The position numbers were made by a program, and so were the translations under genes. The notes under the pieces are model-generated. The model was not told the origin of the DNA and ran no database searches. It saw only the letters and a list, made by a program, of their open reading frames with translations. Source: Rosettibacter sp964572725 (GTDB lineage: Bacteria > Bacteroidota > Ignavibacteria > Ignavibacteriales > Melioribacteraceae). From it: 64,000 bases of DNA. Shown here piece by piece: positions 28,320 through 36,664 of the stretch (position 1 is the stretch's first letter; every line of letters begins with the position of its first letter). The DNA lies in assembly GCA_964572725.1 (NCBI GenBank), contig CAZNFW010000010.1:1-64000 (forward strand). The letters run 5' to 3'.

Positions 28320-28802
28320 TTAAAATTTAGATTGGGACATTTTTTCTTCTATCTTATCTTCTGCAACTGCTTTGCCAAGTTTCTTGAGAAGCTCCCCAAG
28401 AGTTTTTTGTTCTTGTGCAGTTAAAACAGACATAAGTTGAGTAATGTATTCAGCATGAGAATAAAATATTCTATCAAAAAGTTCTTTCCCTTCTTTTGTT
28501 AATTGCACAAGAATAGCTCTTCTATCCTCTTTGCTATGCACTCTTTCTATTAAACCCAATCTCTCAACATTATCAAGAACAAGTGTCATATTACCACCCG
28601 TAACCAGCATCTTTTTACAAATTTCTCCAACTTTTAATGGTCCTAAATGCCCGAGTATTTCAATAACTGCAAATTGAGGCTGAGTTAAACCATAACTGCG
28701 AATATTTTCTGTAGTTTTTTTATTAAAAGATGAAAATGCTCTTGCAAGTTTAATCCATGTATTTAATGCCAAATCAATCTTTTTCCCGTATCTTTTCTTC
28801 AT
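28320..28802 (-). CDS. MarR-family transcriptional regulator
   Basis: This 160-residue winged-helix protein has the MarR layout. An N-terminal dimer helix is followed by LTQPQFAVIEILGHLGPLKVGEICKK and the recognition region MLVTGGNMTLVLDNVERLGLIERV. The wing contains HSKEDRRAILVQLTKEG, with the DRR motif, and a C-terminal helix ends it. It probably acts as a dimeric repressor responding to a small ligand. Its target is not apparent: OsmC, a frequent partner of redox-sensing MarR/OhrR proteins, lies about 1.5 kb away on the far side of the scaffold gap. No OhrR-type N-terminal cysteine is visible. Confidence 0.88.
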   Translation of the reverse strand: MKKRYGKKIDLALNTWIKLARAFSSFNKKTTENIRSYGLTQPQFAVIEILGHLGPLKVGEICKKMLVTGGNMTLVLDNVERLGLIERVHSKEDRRAILVQLTKEGKELFDRIFYSHAEYITQLMSVLTAQEQKTLGELLKKLGKAVAEDKIEEKMSQSKF

Positions 28803-28926
28803 TTTATTTTACTTTAATTATGATATTACTAACCCAAATTAATATTTTAATTTATCTTGTTCAATTCTTTGATTAAGAATAAAATTTCTTCAGTTCATAT
28901 TTTGTGTTGTAGAATTTTTAATTATA

Positions 28927-28945
28927 GAGGGGGCTGACTTAAAAG
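28927..28945. repeat. Probable terminal inverted repeat of a decayed insertion sequence
   Basis: GAGGGGGCTGACTTAAAAG lies just outside the transposase remnant and resembles the GGCTG-containing ends of IS1182-type elements. The other end is not seen; the scaffold gap or decay may have removed it. Confidence 0.45.
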
Positions 28946-28977
28946 TAATTTTTATTAGTTAGCATAACTGATGGCAT

Positions 28978-29213
28978 TCAATTGACCATTAGTCCAAGCT
29001 TTTTGATATTATGTGATATTGCTACTAATCAAAATTCTACATTGACTTTTTCAATGCTCCTGAAATTTAACCTCTTAAATCCTTGATTTTTTATACTTTT
29101 CTATATCAATACTCTATTTATTCTATCTGTTTTATCAATTCTTTTATCTTTTCTTAGACTTTCTTCTTATATCTCTTCGTATTAACTGCCCATACATAAC
29201 TGTATTTATTTGC
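28978..29213 (-). pseudogene. C-terminal remnant of an IS1182-like transposase
   Basis: Read on the minus strand, two frames together recall the end of an IS1182-family transposase. First comes NKYSYVWAVNTKRYKKKV, then, after a stop and a frame change, NQGFKRLNFRSIEKVNVEF, a TGA, and LVAISHNIKKLGLMVN with a final stop at 28978-28980. The family normally has a similar RGF-rr-lRGLEKVn-EF-LvclAHNIkKL tail. At least three stops and one frameshift make it non-functional. A terminal-repeat-like sequence follows at 28927-28945. The 5' part is missing or replaced by the palindromic repeats. Confidence 0.6.
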
Positions 29214-29231
29214 ATTTCGACACGGTGTACA

Positions 29232-29277
29232 CTTGTCATACTCGCGGAAGTCTACCAGTGGGTAGACAGGCTGGTAT
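29232..29277. repeat. REP-like palindromic repeat, copy 1
   Basis: TTGTCATACTCGCG (29233-29246) is followed by GTCTACC-AGTG-GGTAGAC (29250-29267), a 7-bp hairpin, and then a GGCTGGTATCC tail. It looks like a degenerate GTCATTCCCGCG...GCGGGAATCC palindrome with a second hairpin inserted at its tip. Confidence 0.6.
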
Positions 29278-29325
29278 CCAAAAAATTATTCATATGGTAA
29301 CACTCTTAAAGTTTAGATGCAAACC

Positions 29326-29425
29326 NNNNNNNNNNNNNNNNNNNNNNNNNNNNNNNNNNNNNNNNNNNNNNNNNNNNNNNNNNNNNNNNNNNNNNNNNNN
29401 NNNNNNNNNNNNNNNNNNNNNNNNN
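29326..29425. other. Scaffold gap (100 N)
   Basis: Exactly 100 unknown bases join two contigs. The gap is flanked by copies of the same short palindrome, which suggests that repeats broke the assembly. The true distance is unknown, and any translation across it is meaningless. Confidence 0.98.
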
Positions 29426-29439
29426 CTACCGATAGGTAG
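29426..29439. repeat. REP-like palindrome core, copy 2
   Basis: CTACC-GATA-GGTAG begins at the first base after the scaffold gap. It shares the CTACC/GGTAG arms of the other copies with a different loop, and the rest of the element is presumably hidden in the gap. Confidence 0.5.
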
Positions 29440-29462
29440 ATTACGCAAATTATCGCTAATAT

Positions 29463-29513
29463 GGGATTCCCTCCTGACTACCGTCAGGTAGGTCTGCGTA
29501 GGAATTACATTGT
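29463..29513. repeat. REP-like palindromic repeat, copy 3
   Basis: GGGATTCC on the left and GGAATTACATTG on the right resemble the two halves of a GGATTCCCGC...GCGGGAATGACA palindrome. Inside is CTACC-GTCA-GGTAG (29478-29491), with the alternative pairing CCTGAC/GTCAGG. The orientation is opposite to copy 1. Confidence 0.55.
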
Positions 29514-29520
29514 GCCAATA

Positions 29521-29548
29521 TTGTCATACTCGCGATAGCGTGTATTCT
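29521..29548. repeat. REP-like palindromic repeat, copy 4
   Basis: TTGTCATACTCGCG (29521-29534) is identical over 14 bases to copy 1. It continues into ATAGCGTGTATTC, a weak complementary arm without the inner CTACC hairpin. Confidence 0.5.
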
Positions 29549-29732
29549 TATCCTCCTATTGTTGGGGCAAGGTAAATAGTAACTATTCAACTTCACAATC
29601 TATGATAAAAAATTTGCGTTTTCTGTGCTCTTAATTTAAAAAGTCTTACTTTTTAAACACCCTTAGGCAACTAAATTTTGAGATTAACAATTTTTATTAT
29701 AAATTATAATCAAAGAAAATGGGATAATATTC

Positions 29733-30110
29733 TTGGAAACCCAGATTAAATATTTTACACCGCAGGAAGCTAGAAAAGCTCTTCCATTAGTTAAAAGAAT
29801 AGTAAGAGATATTTTAAATACAGCTTACGAAATTCGAATGATAACAGAATTTAACGGCGGTAAATTCGAAGGTAATAGCCAAATATACCTGCTCAAAGAG
29901 CAAATCAATAATTATATAAAAGAATTAGAAGAAATTGGATGCTCGTTTAAAGACTGGAATTTTGAAGTAGGACTTGTTGATTTCCCTTCAATAATCAATG
30001 ATGAAGAAGTTTTTCTCTGCTGGCGCAGTGATGAAGATGATATTAAATTTTATCACGGCATAACCGAAGGTTATATTGGAAGGAAACCCATACCAGAAGA
30101 ATATTTATAA
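29733..30110 (+). CDS. DUF2203 family protein
   Basis: This 125-residue protein fits DUF2203: FTPQEARKALPLVKRIVRDI at the N-terminus, a central helix with IKELEEIGCSFKDWNFEVGLVDFP, and LCWRSDEDDIKFYHGITEGYIGRKPIP at the end. Function is unknown; members are short cytoplasmic proteins. The only start in frame is TTG at 29733, since an upstream ATG is followed at once by a stop. It is the first gene after the repeat and gap region. Confidence 0.8.
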   Translation: METQIKYFTPQEARKALPLVKRIVRDILNTAYEIRMITEFNGGKFEGNSQIYLLKEQINNYIKELEEIGCSFKDWNFEVGLVDFPSIINDEEVFLCWRSDEDDIKFYHGITEGYIGRKPIPEEYL

Positions 30111-30234
30111 TTTTTGGAAACTGAATCTTTTCTTCATCAATGAACTAACTTAAATTACTTCTGACCTTTTTATTTATGTGATGGTTTGCATTTACACAAA
30201 AAGATTTTTACAGAAATTCAATTCTTATTCTCAA

Positions 30235-30666
30235 TTAAGATTTAGTTTCTTCAATTCTATATGAATGAGTTATTTCTACTGCTTTTTGAAGCATTGCTGT
30301 AACACTGCAATAAGTCTTTTGAGATAATTCGATTGCACGTTCTACTGCATCTACAGGAATATCTTTTCCATAAAAAACATATTCAAGATGAATTTTAGTA
30401 AACACCTGTGGATGTGTTTCCTGAACTTCTGCAGATATATTCATTTCGAACCCATCCAGCTTAACTTTCTTTTTTTGTAAAATCACAGCAACATCACTTC
30501 CCGTGCAGCCTCCCAGAGCAATTAACAATAACTCTTTAGGTCTTATTGCTGCATCACTTCCGCCAAATTGTTCCGGTCCATCCATTACAACCCAATGATT
30601 TGAATCTGTCTTGCCAATAAATGTAACTCCCTGTATGTGCTTTACAACTGCTTTTTTAGTTGCCAT
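30235..30666 (-). CDS. OsmC/Ohr-family peroxiredoxin-like protein
   Basis: The product is about 143 residues with the two conserved OsmC cysteines, in ALGGCTGSDVAVIL and KTYCSVTAML. These form the thiol centre that reduces organic hydroperoxides. RPKELLLIALGGC and the HLEYVFYGKDIP strand fit the YhfA-like OsmC subgroup, which is less clearly a peroxidase than Ohr. The ATG at 30666 follows TTGGGAGAGATT; translation from the in-frame TTG at 30678 would start inside that ribosome binding site. Confidence 0.88.
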   Translation of the reverse strand: MATKKAVVKHIQGVTFIGKTDSNHWVVMDGPEQFGGSDAAIRPKELLLIALGGCTGSDVAVILQKKKVKLDGFEMNISAEVQETHPQVFTKIHLEYVFYGKDIPVDAVERAIELSQKTYCSVTAMLQKAVEITHSYRIEETKS

Positions 30667-30772
30667 AATCTCTCCCAATAAAAATTTCTTTATGCATATG
30701 AGATGAAGTTATTCACAATTAGATTCAAGTAAAATTATAAAATGTTAGCATAGAGTAAAAACGGTTATATTT

Positions 30773-30994
30773 TTACTTTCTTAAAAGATATAAAATGAGA
30801 GATATAATAATACTTAGAATTATTGAAGTAACAATCGGGAAATAAAATGTAAAATTTTTCCCTCTGATTAAAATATCCCCCGGCATTTTACCTATAAATG
30901 GAATTTTGTCCCAGAGTGTAATTAATATTCCAAGTACTAAAAATATAATCCCGCCAAGTATTAAAAATTTTCCTAATGTTTGAAATTCGTTCAT
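30773..30994 (-). CDS. DUF2905 small membrane protein
   Basis: This 73-residue protein has two transmembrane helices flanking the family signature DKIPFIGKMPGDILIRGKNFTFYFPI. DUF2905 proteins are widespread, small and of unknown function. A TAACTTTG element at 31020-31027 on the minus strand fits a -7 promoter hexamer and would give a 5' leader of about 20 nt. Confidence 0.82.
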   Translation of the reverse strand: MNEFQTLGKFLILGGIIFLVLGILITLWDKIPFIGKMPGDILIRGKNFTFYFPIVTSIILSIIISLILYLLRK

Positions 30995-31046
30995 AGGACA
31001 TCTAATTTTTGTTAATGAACAAAGTTATAAAAGATAAATTAAACTA

Positions 31047-34000
31047 TCATCCGTTTTCTCCGGCGAGTCTTGCTATTTGAAGCAAATAAAATCTCAATAG
31101 TTCTTGATTTTTAGGACTCAACGGCTGGTCTTCAATTTTTATTATTGATTCAACTTCTTTCAATGCACGAATGATATTTATCGGTACTTCTGTCATACCC
31201 TGAGAAATAATAGAAAGATATTCAAATGCGGCAGTTAAAAATTGCTGCATATTGTCGTCAAAAGAAGCTGATGTTAATAAACGAGGTGATACTTTTAATT
31301 TTTTCGGGGTAAATAATAATTCTTTAACAGGAACATTTGAAGATAATGAATTAAGTGCAATGGCCAATTCAACAAAACTTGCTACCCTTTGAAAGATAGG
31401 TTCTTCCAACAACTCCCATATTTTTGCTCTCCATTTAGATATTTCAACCGGAATCATAAGCAATTTTTCAATTTCCCTAATCCATTCCTTATCGATGTTT
31501 CCATTAATTTGTTTTAATAAATCATCAAGACTTGTATTGAAAAAGTTTGGCTGGAGCAATATTGCTACATCTGGTCTAAGAGTTGGAAGCAAATCAGGAA
31601 TAAATTTATCTTTATCAAAAAATTCTGTTACATTAAGGCCATGTCTTCTCAATAATTCTTTCTGAAACATTGGTAAATATTTATAAAGTGAGTCAATATC
31701 TTCCCGTAATGCTATTAAAGCAGAATTACCTGCAGGAAATGCTTTTTCAATTTTACCGAGATAAGTTAAGTTAATATCCTGATAAATTCTAAGAGTATGA
31801 AGAATTTCATAAACTGACAGATTCGGCAGAATTCTGTCCTGAATTAAATTTTCAGATTCACCTTCGGGAAATTCTTTTTGTGAAAAATTGTTCAAAGCTC
31901 TGAACAACCCGGTAGTTAATTGATTAACCCCAAGAATCATAGTTTGTGACTGATTATGAGCAATAGCTCTTAACAGACTTCCATAGCGTGCAAATGGAAT
32001 AGTGCCGGCAATTCTTTCAAGAATTTTTTGACCAATTAATTCACCTGAACCCTGACCCGGACGAACTGTGGGTCTATCTCTTAATGCTGGTATTGTTCTT
32101 CCAATAAAGTAGGAAATGATATGAATACCCACAACATCTTCTTCTCTTCCATAAAGTATCTGACGAAAGTTCTCTGTATAAATTTTCAAAAATTCATCAA
32201 AAGTAGAATCTCTTTTGCCTATAGTTAATCTTTCTAACTCCTGCATTCCTCTTGTTTTATATTGCAGTCTTGTTTCTGAAAGCGGCTCGCCTGCTCTTAA
32301 AATTTCTTCTCTATAAAATTTTTGAGTTTCTTTAACATGGTATAAAAGTCCAGCTAAATCTTTAATAGATAAATATCTAATTCTTTCAGAAAGATTGCTC
32401 TGGAAGGTAAGCAAGTCTTTGCAAGAAAAAACACCCACCAATGGAGTAGAAGCATAATCAGTACTTCTTTTTGTAGAAGCTTCAAGGTATTTTGAAAATC
32501 TGTTTGATGTATCTTCAGATTTAATAAATACTGGTTGACCTGCAACATCCGAATAATATCCACCCTGCCGCTGCATTGGTTCACCGCATCCCATTTTAAT
32601 TCTTATTTTCCCTATCAAATTATGAGATGCAACCCATTTCATCAGTTCAAATTTTGCTTCTCTAAAAAGATTCATACCAGTAGATTGTCCTACTTGTTGA
32701 CTTAAATCAGAGCCGGCAACAAAAATTTCTGTAATTATTTCTGCAAATCGTTCATGTGTTTCCTGATTCATTCTTCTGCTTTGGTTGGAATATTCCCAAA
32801 TTTTATTTAAATAATCTTCGATATTTTTTACTGATTCAATATCTTCAAATAAATGAATAATCCAAATGCTTGGGAGCTCAGCTTTGTTATTATCTCTTAA
32901 AATTTGTTCACGTCTGGAATACAATTTTCTATCAAGTGAAATTAATGCATCCGGTTTGGTTGTCATGCTAACCTGTATAGCTAAAACCATTCCGGGGTTT
33001 CCATATTTGCCCGAAATCTCATTTATTTCATTTATATTGTGAACAGTAGTATCAATAGCAAACTGGTCTTGAGCAGTTATTAATTTTTGATGTATGCGTG
33101 GTGTAATAACAATTCTCTTTAAAAGGTCACGATACATTCCAGCTTCAATAAAAAATTCCAGATTATTAATATTTTTTTGAATAACTGGAATAAGAGAATG
33201 AAGAGTCTTTCTTAATTTTTTATTTAAAGAAAAATAATATTCAAGAGTATCTCTTCGTTTGCGGCGAAGTTCGAGCATTTTTCTTTCGAGTCTGTCGTTA
33301 TGCCGCCACATTTTAGTTAACGGGTCTTCAGCAATATGAAGTTTAATGCCAATTTTTCTTAATCTGCTCATCTCAACATTAAAAGGAAGTGTTCCTCTGT
33401 ATCTTTTCTCAAGTTGATGTGTAAGCAAAGTAATTTCATTTAATAAGTCTGTAAATCGCTTATTGTTAACTGGTAATTTTTCTATTTCCTGAATTAGTGG
33501 ATTCTCAATTGATACAGAGTTATCATACTTTATAATCATTTCAATAATTTTTGCCTGCCGAGTTACATTTTCAATTATCACAGCAGCAAGGAGACTATGC
33601 CCCTGCCCTGATGGACGATTGCTGCCATCCCAATCACCCCAGAAAGAAAGAAAAGCATTATATGGATAATCAGTATACAAGTAGAAGTAATCCTCTGCTG
33701 CAATTATAGATTTTAAGTCAAGAAGCAATTCCTGAGGTTCTTCACTAGAAATTATCGATACATTTTTGCCAAAGTATTCTTTTATAATTTCTTCTTTTAA
33801 TCTCTCAATTAAGTTTGATGAAACATCTTTATTTTTAATCAAATTATCAATCAGCTTCTCAAATAAAATTTCTGCTTTAATTGAATACATTTGTGTTGGA
33901 TGCACAGTTCTGTCATATAATCGATTCTGGAATGCCTCTTTTCTTCTTTGCAAATCATCTTTATAAAATTCTCTTTCTAAAATTTTTGCGGTTGTTTTTC

Positions 34001-36659
34001 CATTATTAGAAAAATTAATATTTGCCAGTTCATTAACAATTGTAATTCTATCTTCTAATCTTTTTCTAAATAATTGTAATCGTTCAGGAAGATATTCATT
34101 AACAAATCTTTTATGATTTTTTTTAACATCTTCTTCGTTATTCAACATTTTTGCATGTTCATTGTAAATTGGTCTGAGATTTTCTTTTAATTTTTCTTCA
34201 ACATATTTCCATCCATTAATTCTATCAGATAAATCAAAAACTTTTTTAATTCCTACAGGCTTTACACTAAGTTTTCTTCTATTATAATTAGATGCTTCTT
34301 CATCAATCAATCTATTTAAATCAATCAACACACGACGGGTTTTTTTCAAAAGAGTTTCTGCATTATCAGTTCCTCCAAGTGTTAAGCGAAATGTTTTTCT
34401 ACCAGTGTCGAAACCCTGTTCAGTTCTTGCAAAAGTTGAAAGCGGAACCATTCCTATTCCCTGTCTTGCAAGTCCAGATGCAAGCCAATCAAGTGATAAA
34501 CCAGCAGGAAGATTTTTAATTATTAATTGCGGATACATACTTCCTGTAGGCGGCTTAATAGTTATACTGTATTTATTTCTTTCTACAGGTAGATTATTTA
34601 CTGCTTCAAGCAATGCATTGCTTCTTTCAAAAAAGATTTTATTTCTTAATCGATAATATGCATTTATATTTTCAGCTCTGTTTCGATAAAATAAATAGGA
34701 AAGAAATATTGCTGCTATATTTGGTTTTATGGCAGAATTAATCTCATTCAATCTGTTAAATATTCTTTTATTTCTGATTTCAGCTACTGATAATCTCGCT
34801 CCAGCAAATGAATCTGTTTTTGACATTGAATGAATTGTGATTACATTATCTGCTTGTTCTTTTGTGATATATCCTTCTTTTTCAAGTTCGTCACTTAACT
34901 GACGGATTGTTTTTATAATCTTAAATTCATTTGAAGGAATTACATTTTGATACGAAAGGTCATCAATTACAAATATGTTTTTCTCGAGCAACCATTTTAA
35001 AAGATTTTTTATATCGTTCTCATTAAATATTTGTCCTGTTGCATTGTGTGGATTATTAAAAACTACTGCTCCATAATTTCTCCAGTTTTTATCCTGATTC
35101 AATTTTTCCTGAACTGCATTTTTAATTTCCTCAATATTTAATTGAAAACCTTCTGTAAGAGGAACTACTTTTACTTTTGGAAAGCAATGTTCATATGTCC
35201 AGCTTAAATCTGGAATTATCACATCTTCAATTCCACAGTGAAAACCAAGAAGACTTAATGCTGTTCTTGAAGAACCGCTGACTACAATGCAACTATCAAA
35301 GTTATACTCAGGGTGATAATTAAGAAAAGCACTCAGGTAACTGTTTATTATTTCATTAAAAAATTCTTTTGAGTCAATATTCTCAATTAAATTATTGAGA
35401 AGTTCTTTTGCATCTGTTTCAAAAAATTTATCATACAGAAATAGTCCAGAGAATTTTTTAATGCTGTAATCTATTACAATTTCTTTCTTCAAATACACTT
35501 CAATTGCTTTGTTGATAACACTGCTTCTTTTTTCAATTATTTCTTCAACTCTTTCTTCTATCTGTTTAATCTGCTTGTTAAGAATTTCAAAGCCAGAATT
35601 TTGCGAAAATGATTTTTCATATTCTGGCTTAACCAAAATTTCATTATTACTTTTTTCTTTATTATAAAATTTAGAATAGTTTTTCAGTAGAAATGCCAAT
35701 AATTCTATTTCTGTTGAAGAAGGTGTTCCTTTTAATTGAAAATGAATTGTTTCTAAAACTTTAATAAAATCCGAATTGCCAAGAACAAAAGTTAATGAGA
35801 GATTTTCAAAATACTTTGATAGAACTTTTGGTGTAATAACTCTAATTACTCTGTTCATCATCTTTGCTTCTCTTGCAAGCGAAAGATGATTTGGAGCATC
35901 ATTTACTTCAATAAAAAAAAGAGGGAATTGCAAACTTAATTCTCTAAGTGAACGTCGTGTTTGTTCTTTTGTTAATTTGCCAATTAATAGAAAATTTGGT
36001 TGTTGAGAAAAATTTTCAATATAAGATTTTAAATCCCCTGCTAAAACAGTTTCATCTTCACCTAATGAATAAAAATTTAGATTTGAGAAATTTTTCAAGT
36101 GCTCGGGCAAATTAATTCCAAACAAAAATATATTTGCAGGCAGGCGAATCAGGAAATTTGATAATGAATGAAAAAGGATTCTTAAAGTTTCGCTGATGCC
36201 GCCAGAAGCAAGAATAATTTCCCTTTTGCCAGTTTTGTCACCCAAATCATAAGATAGTGGTTCTTGCTGATTTTTTATAAGCCAATCATTAAAAAAATTT
36301 ATTAAGATGTGCGGTTTAGTCCTGACAAATCCTCCTCTTGGTGAGTAAGGAGCACTTTGCTTAATTAATTCTGCAAAAAATTTTAATTTTTCTTCTTCTT
36401 CCTTTTTCCATCCAAATTCACTAATAATTTCATCAATATTATTAATACCTAAATTTTCTTTCTCGATATCAATTCCCAGAACCAATCGAAGATAAGCAGA
36501 GTAAAGACTTTCTTCCTGCACAGGATTGCCAATATGAAAATTTACTCTTTCTTCAGGCGGAACCTGTGATGTAATAGTTACTTCACTGATTTCAGAAACC
36601 TTAGCTGCCTTTACCTGCTTAAGCTGAAATATATCAAGAAGACTTTTTTGATTATTCAT
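31047..36659 (-). CDS. Giant fusion: tandem aminotransferase domains plus PEP carboxylase-like domain
   Basis: This 1870-residue protein has three parts. Residues about 40-330 look like a degenerate aminotransferase fold (YSPRGGFVRTK, ILASGGISETLRIL, PKVLSKYFENLSLTFVLG) lacking NPxNPTG. Residues about 430-790 form a class I/II aminotransferase with NPHNATG (536-542), the PLP-contacting FVIDDLSY (566-567), Lys614 in SMSKTDSFAGAR and Arg758 in TFRLTLGG. Residues about 900-1870 resemble phosphoenolpyruvate carboxylase along their whole length. VHPTQ (His920) corresponds to the catalytic AHPTE, and FWGDWDG (1007-1012) to GGDRDG. SMTTKPDAL (1231) corresponds to SMAKTPSDVL. LFED (Glu1272) and GSDLS (Asp1318) match the metal ligands. 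RAIAHNQSQTMIL (Arg1564) corresponds to RAIPWIFAWTQ. The C-terminal RLAGENG corresponds to GMRNTG. The SDSAKDAG lysine loop and the HGRGG motif differ (SDLSQQVG, GEPMQRQGG). It starts 5 bp after an SPFH gene. Aspartate formation is inferred, not shown. Confidence 0.8.
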   Translation of the reverse strand: MNNQKSLLDIFQLKQVKAAKVSEISEVTITSQVPPEERVNFHIGNPVQEESLYSAYLRLVLGIDIEKENLGINNIDEIISEFGWKKEEEEKLKFFAELIKQSAPYSPRGGFVRTKPHILINFFNDWLIKNQQEPLSYDLGDKTGKREIILASGGISETLRILFHSLSNFLIRLPANIFLFGINLPEHLKNFSNLNFYSLGEDETVLAGDLKSYIENFSQQPNFLLIGKLTKEQTRRSLRELSLQFPLFFIEVNDAPNHLSLAREAKMMNRVIRVITPKVLSKYFENLSLTFVLGNSDFIKVLETIHFQLKGTPSSTEIELLAFLLKNYSKFYNKEKSNNEILVKPEYEKSFSQNSGFEILNKQIKQIEERVEEIIEKRSSVINKAIEVYLKKEIVIDYSIKKFSGLFLYDKFFETDAKELLNNLIENIDSKEFFNEIINSYLSAFLNYHPEYNFDSCIVVSGSSRTALSLLGFHCGIEDVIIPDLSWTYEHCFPKVKVVPLTEGFQLNIEEIKNAVQEKLNQDKNWRNYGAVVFNNPHNATGQIFNENDIKNLLKWLLEKNIFVIDDLSYQNVIPSNEFKIIKTIRQLSDELEKEGYITKEQADNVITIHSMSKTDSFAGARLSVAEIRNKRIFNRLNEINSAIKPNIAAIFLSYLFYRNRAENINAYYRLRNKIFFERSNALLEAVNNLPVERNKYSITIKPPTGSMYPQLIIKNLPAGLSLDWLASGLARQGIGMVPLSTFARTEQGFDTGRKTFRLTLGGTDNAETLLKKTRRVLIDLNRLIDEEASNYNRRKLSVKPVGIKKVFDLSDRINGWKYVEEKLKENLRPIYNEHAKMLNNEEDVKKNHKRFVNEYLPERLQLFRKRLEDRITIVNELANINFSNNGKTTAKILEREFYKDDLQRRKEAFQNRLYDRTVHPTQMYSIKAEILFEKLIDNLIKNKDVSSNLIERLKEEIIKEYFGKNVSIISSEEPQELLLDLKSIIAAEDYFYLYTDYPYNAFLSFWGDWDGSNRPSGQGHSLLAAVIIENVTRQAKIIEMIIKYDNSVSIENPLIQEIEKLPVNNKRFTDLLNEITLLTHQLEKRYRGTLPFNVEMSRLRKIGIKLHIAEDPLTKMWRHNDRLERKMLELRRKRRDTLEYYFSLNKKLRKTLHSLIPVIQKNINNLEFFIEAGMYRDLLKRIVITPRIHQKLITAQDQFAIDTTVHNINEINEISGKYGNPGMVLAIQVSMTTKPDALISLDRKLYSRREQILRDNNKAELPSIWIIHLFEDIESVKNIEDYLNKIWEYSNQSRRMNQETHERFAEIITEIFVAGSDLSQQVGQSTGMNLFREAKFELMKWVASHNLIGKIRIKMGCGEPMQRQGGYYSDVAGQPVFIKSEDTSNRFSKYLEASTKRSTDYASTPLVGVFSCKDLLTFQSNLSERIRYLSIKDLAGLLYHVKETQKFYREEILRAGEPLSETRLQYKTRGMQELERLTIGKRDSTFDEFLKIYTENFRQILYGREEDVVGIHIISYFIGRTIPALRDRPTVRPGQGSGELIGQKILERIAGTIPFARYGSLLRAIAHNQSQTMILGVNQLTTGLFRALNNFSQKEFPEGESENLIQDRILPNLSVYEILHTLRIYQDINLTYLGKIEKAFPAGNSALIALREDIDSLYKYLPMFQKELLRRHGLNVTEFFDKDKFIPDLLPTLRPDVAILLQPNFFNTSLDDLLKQINGNIDKEWIREIEKLLMIPVEISKWRAKIWELLEEPIFQRVASFVELAIALNSLSSNVPVKELLFTPKKLKVSPRLLTSASFDDNMQQFLTAAFEYLSIISQGMTEVPINIIRALKEVESIIKIEDQPLSPKNQELLRFYLLQIARLAGENG

Positions 36660-36664
36660 AAATA

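Noticed and set aside
29210..29491. Open frame spanning the N stretch
   Set aside because: It exists only because unknown bases cannot contain stops; both flanks are palindromic repeats.
29232..29548. CRISPR array
   Set aside because: The repeats are palindromic, few, irregularly spaced and in both orientations, with no cas genes in the window.
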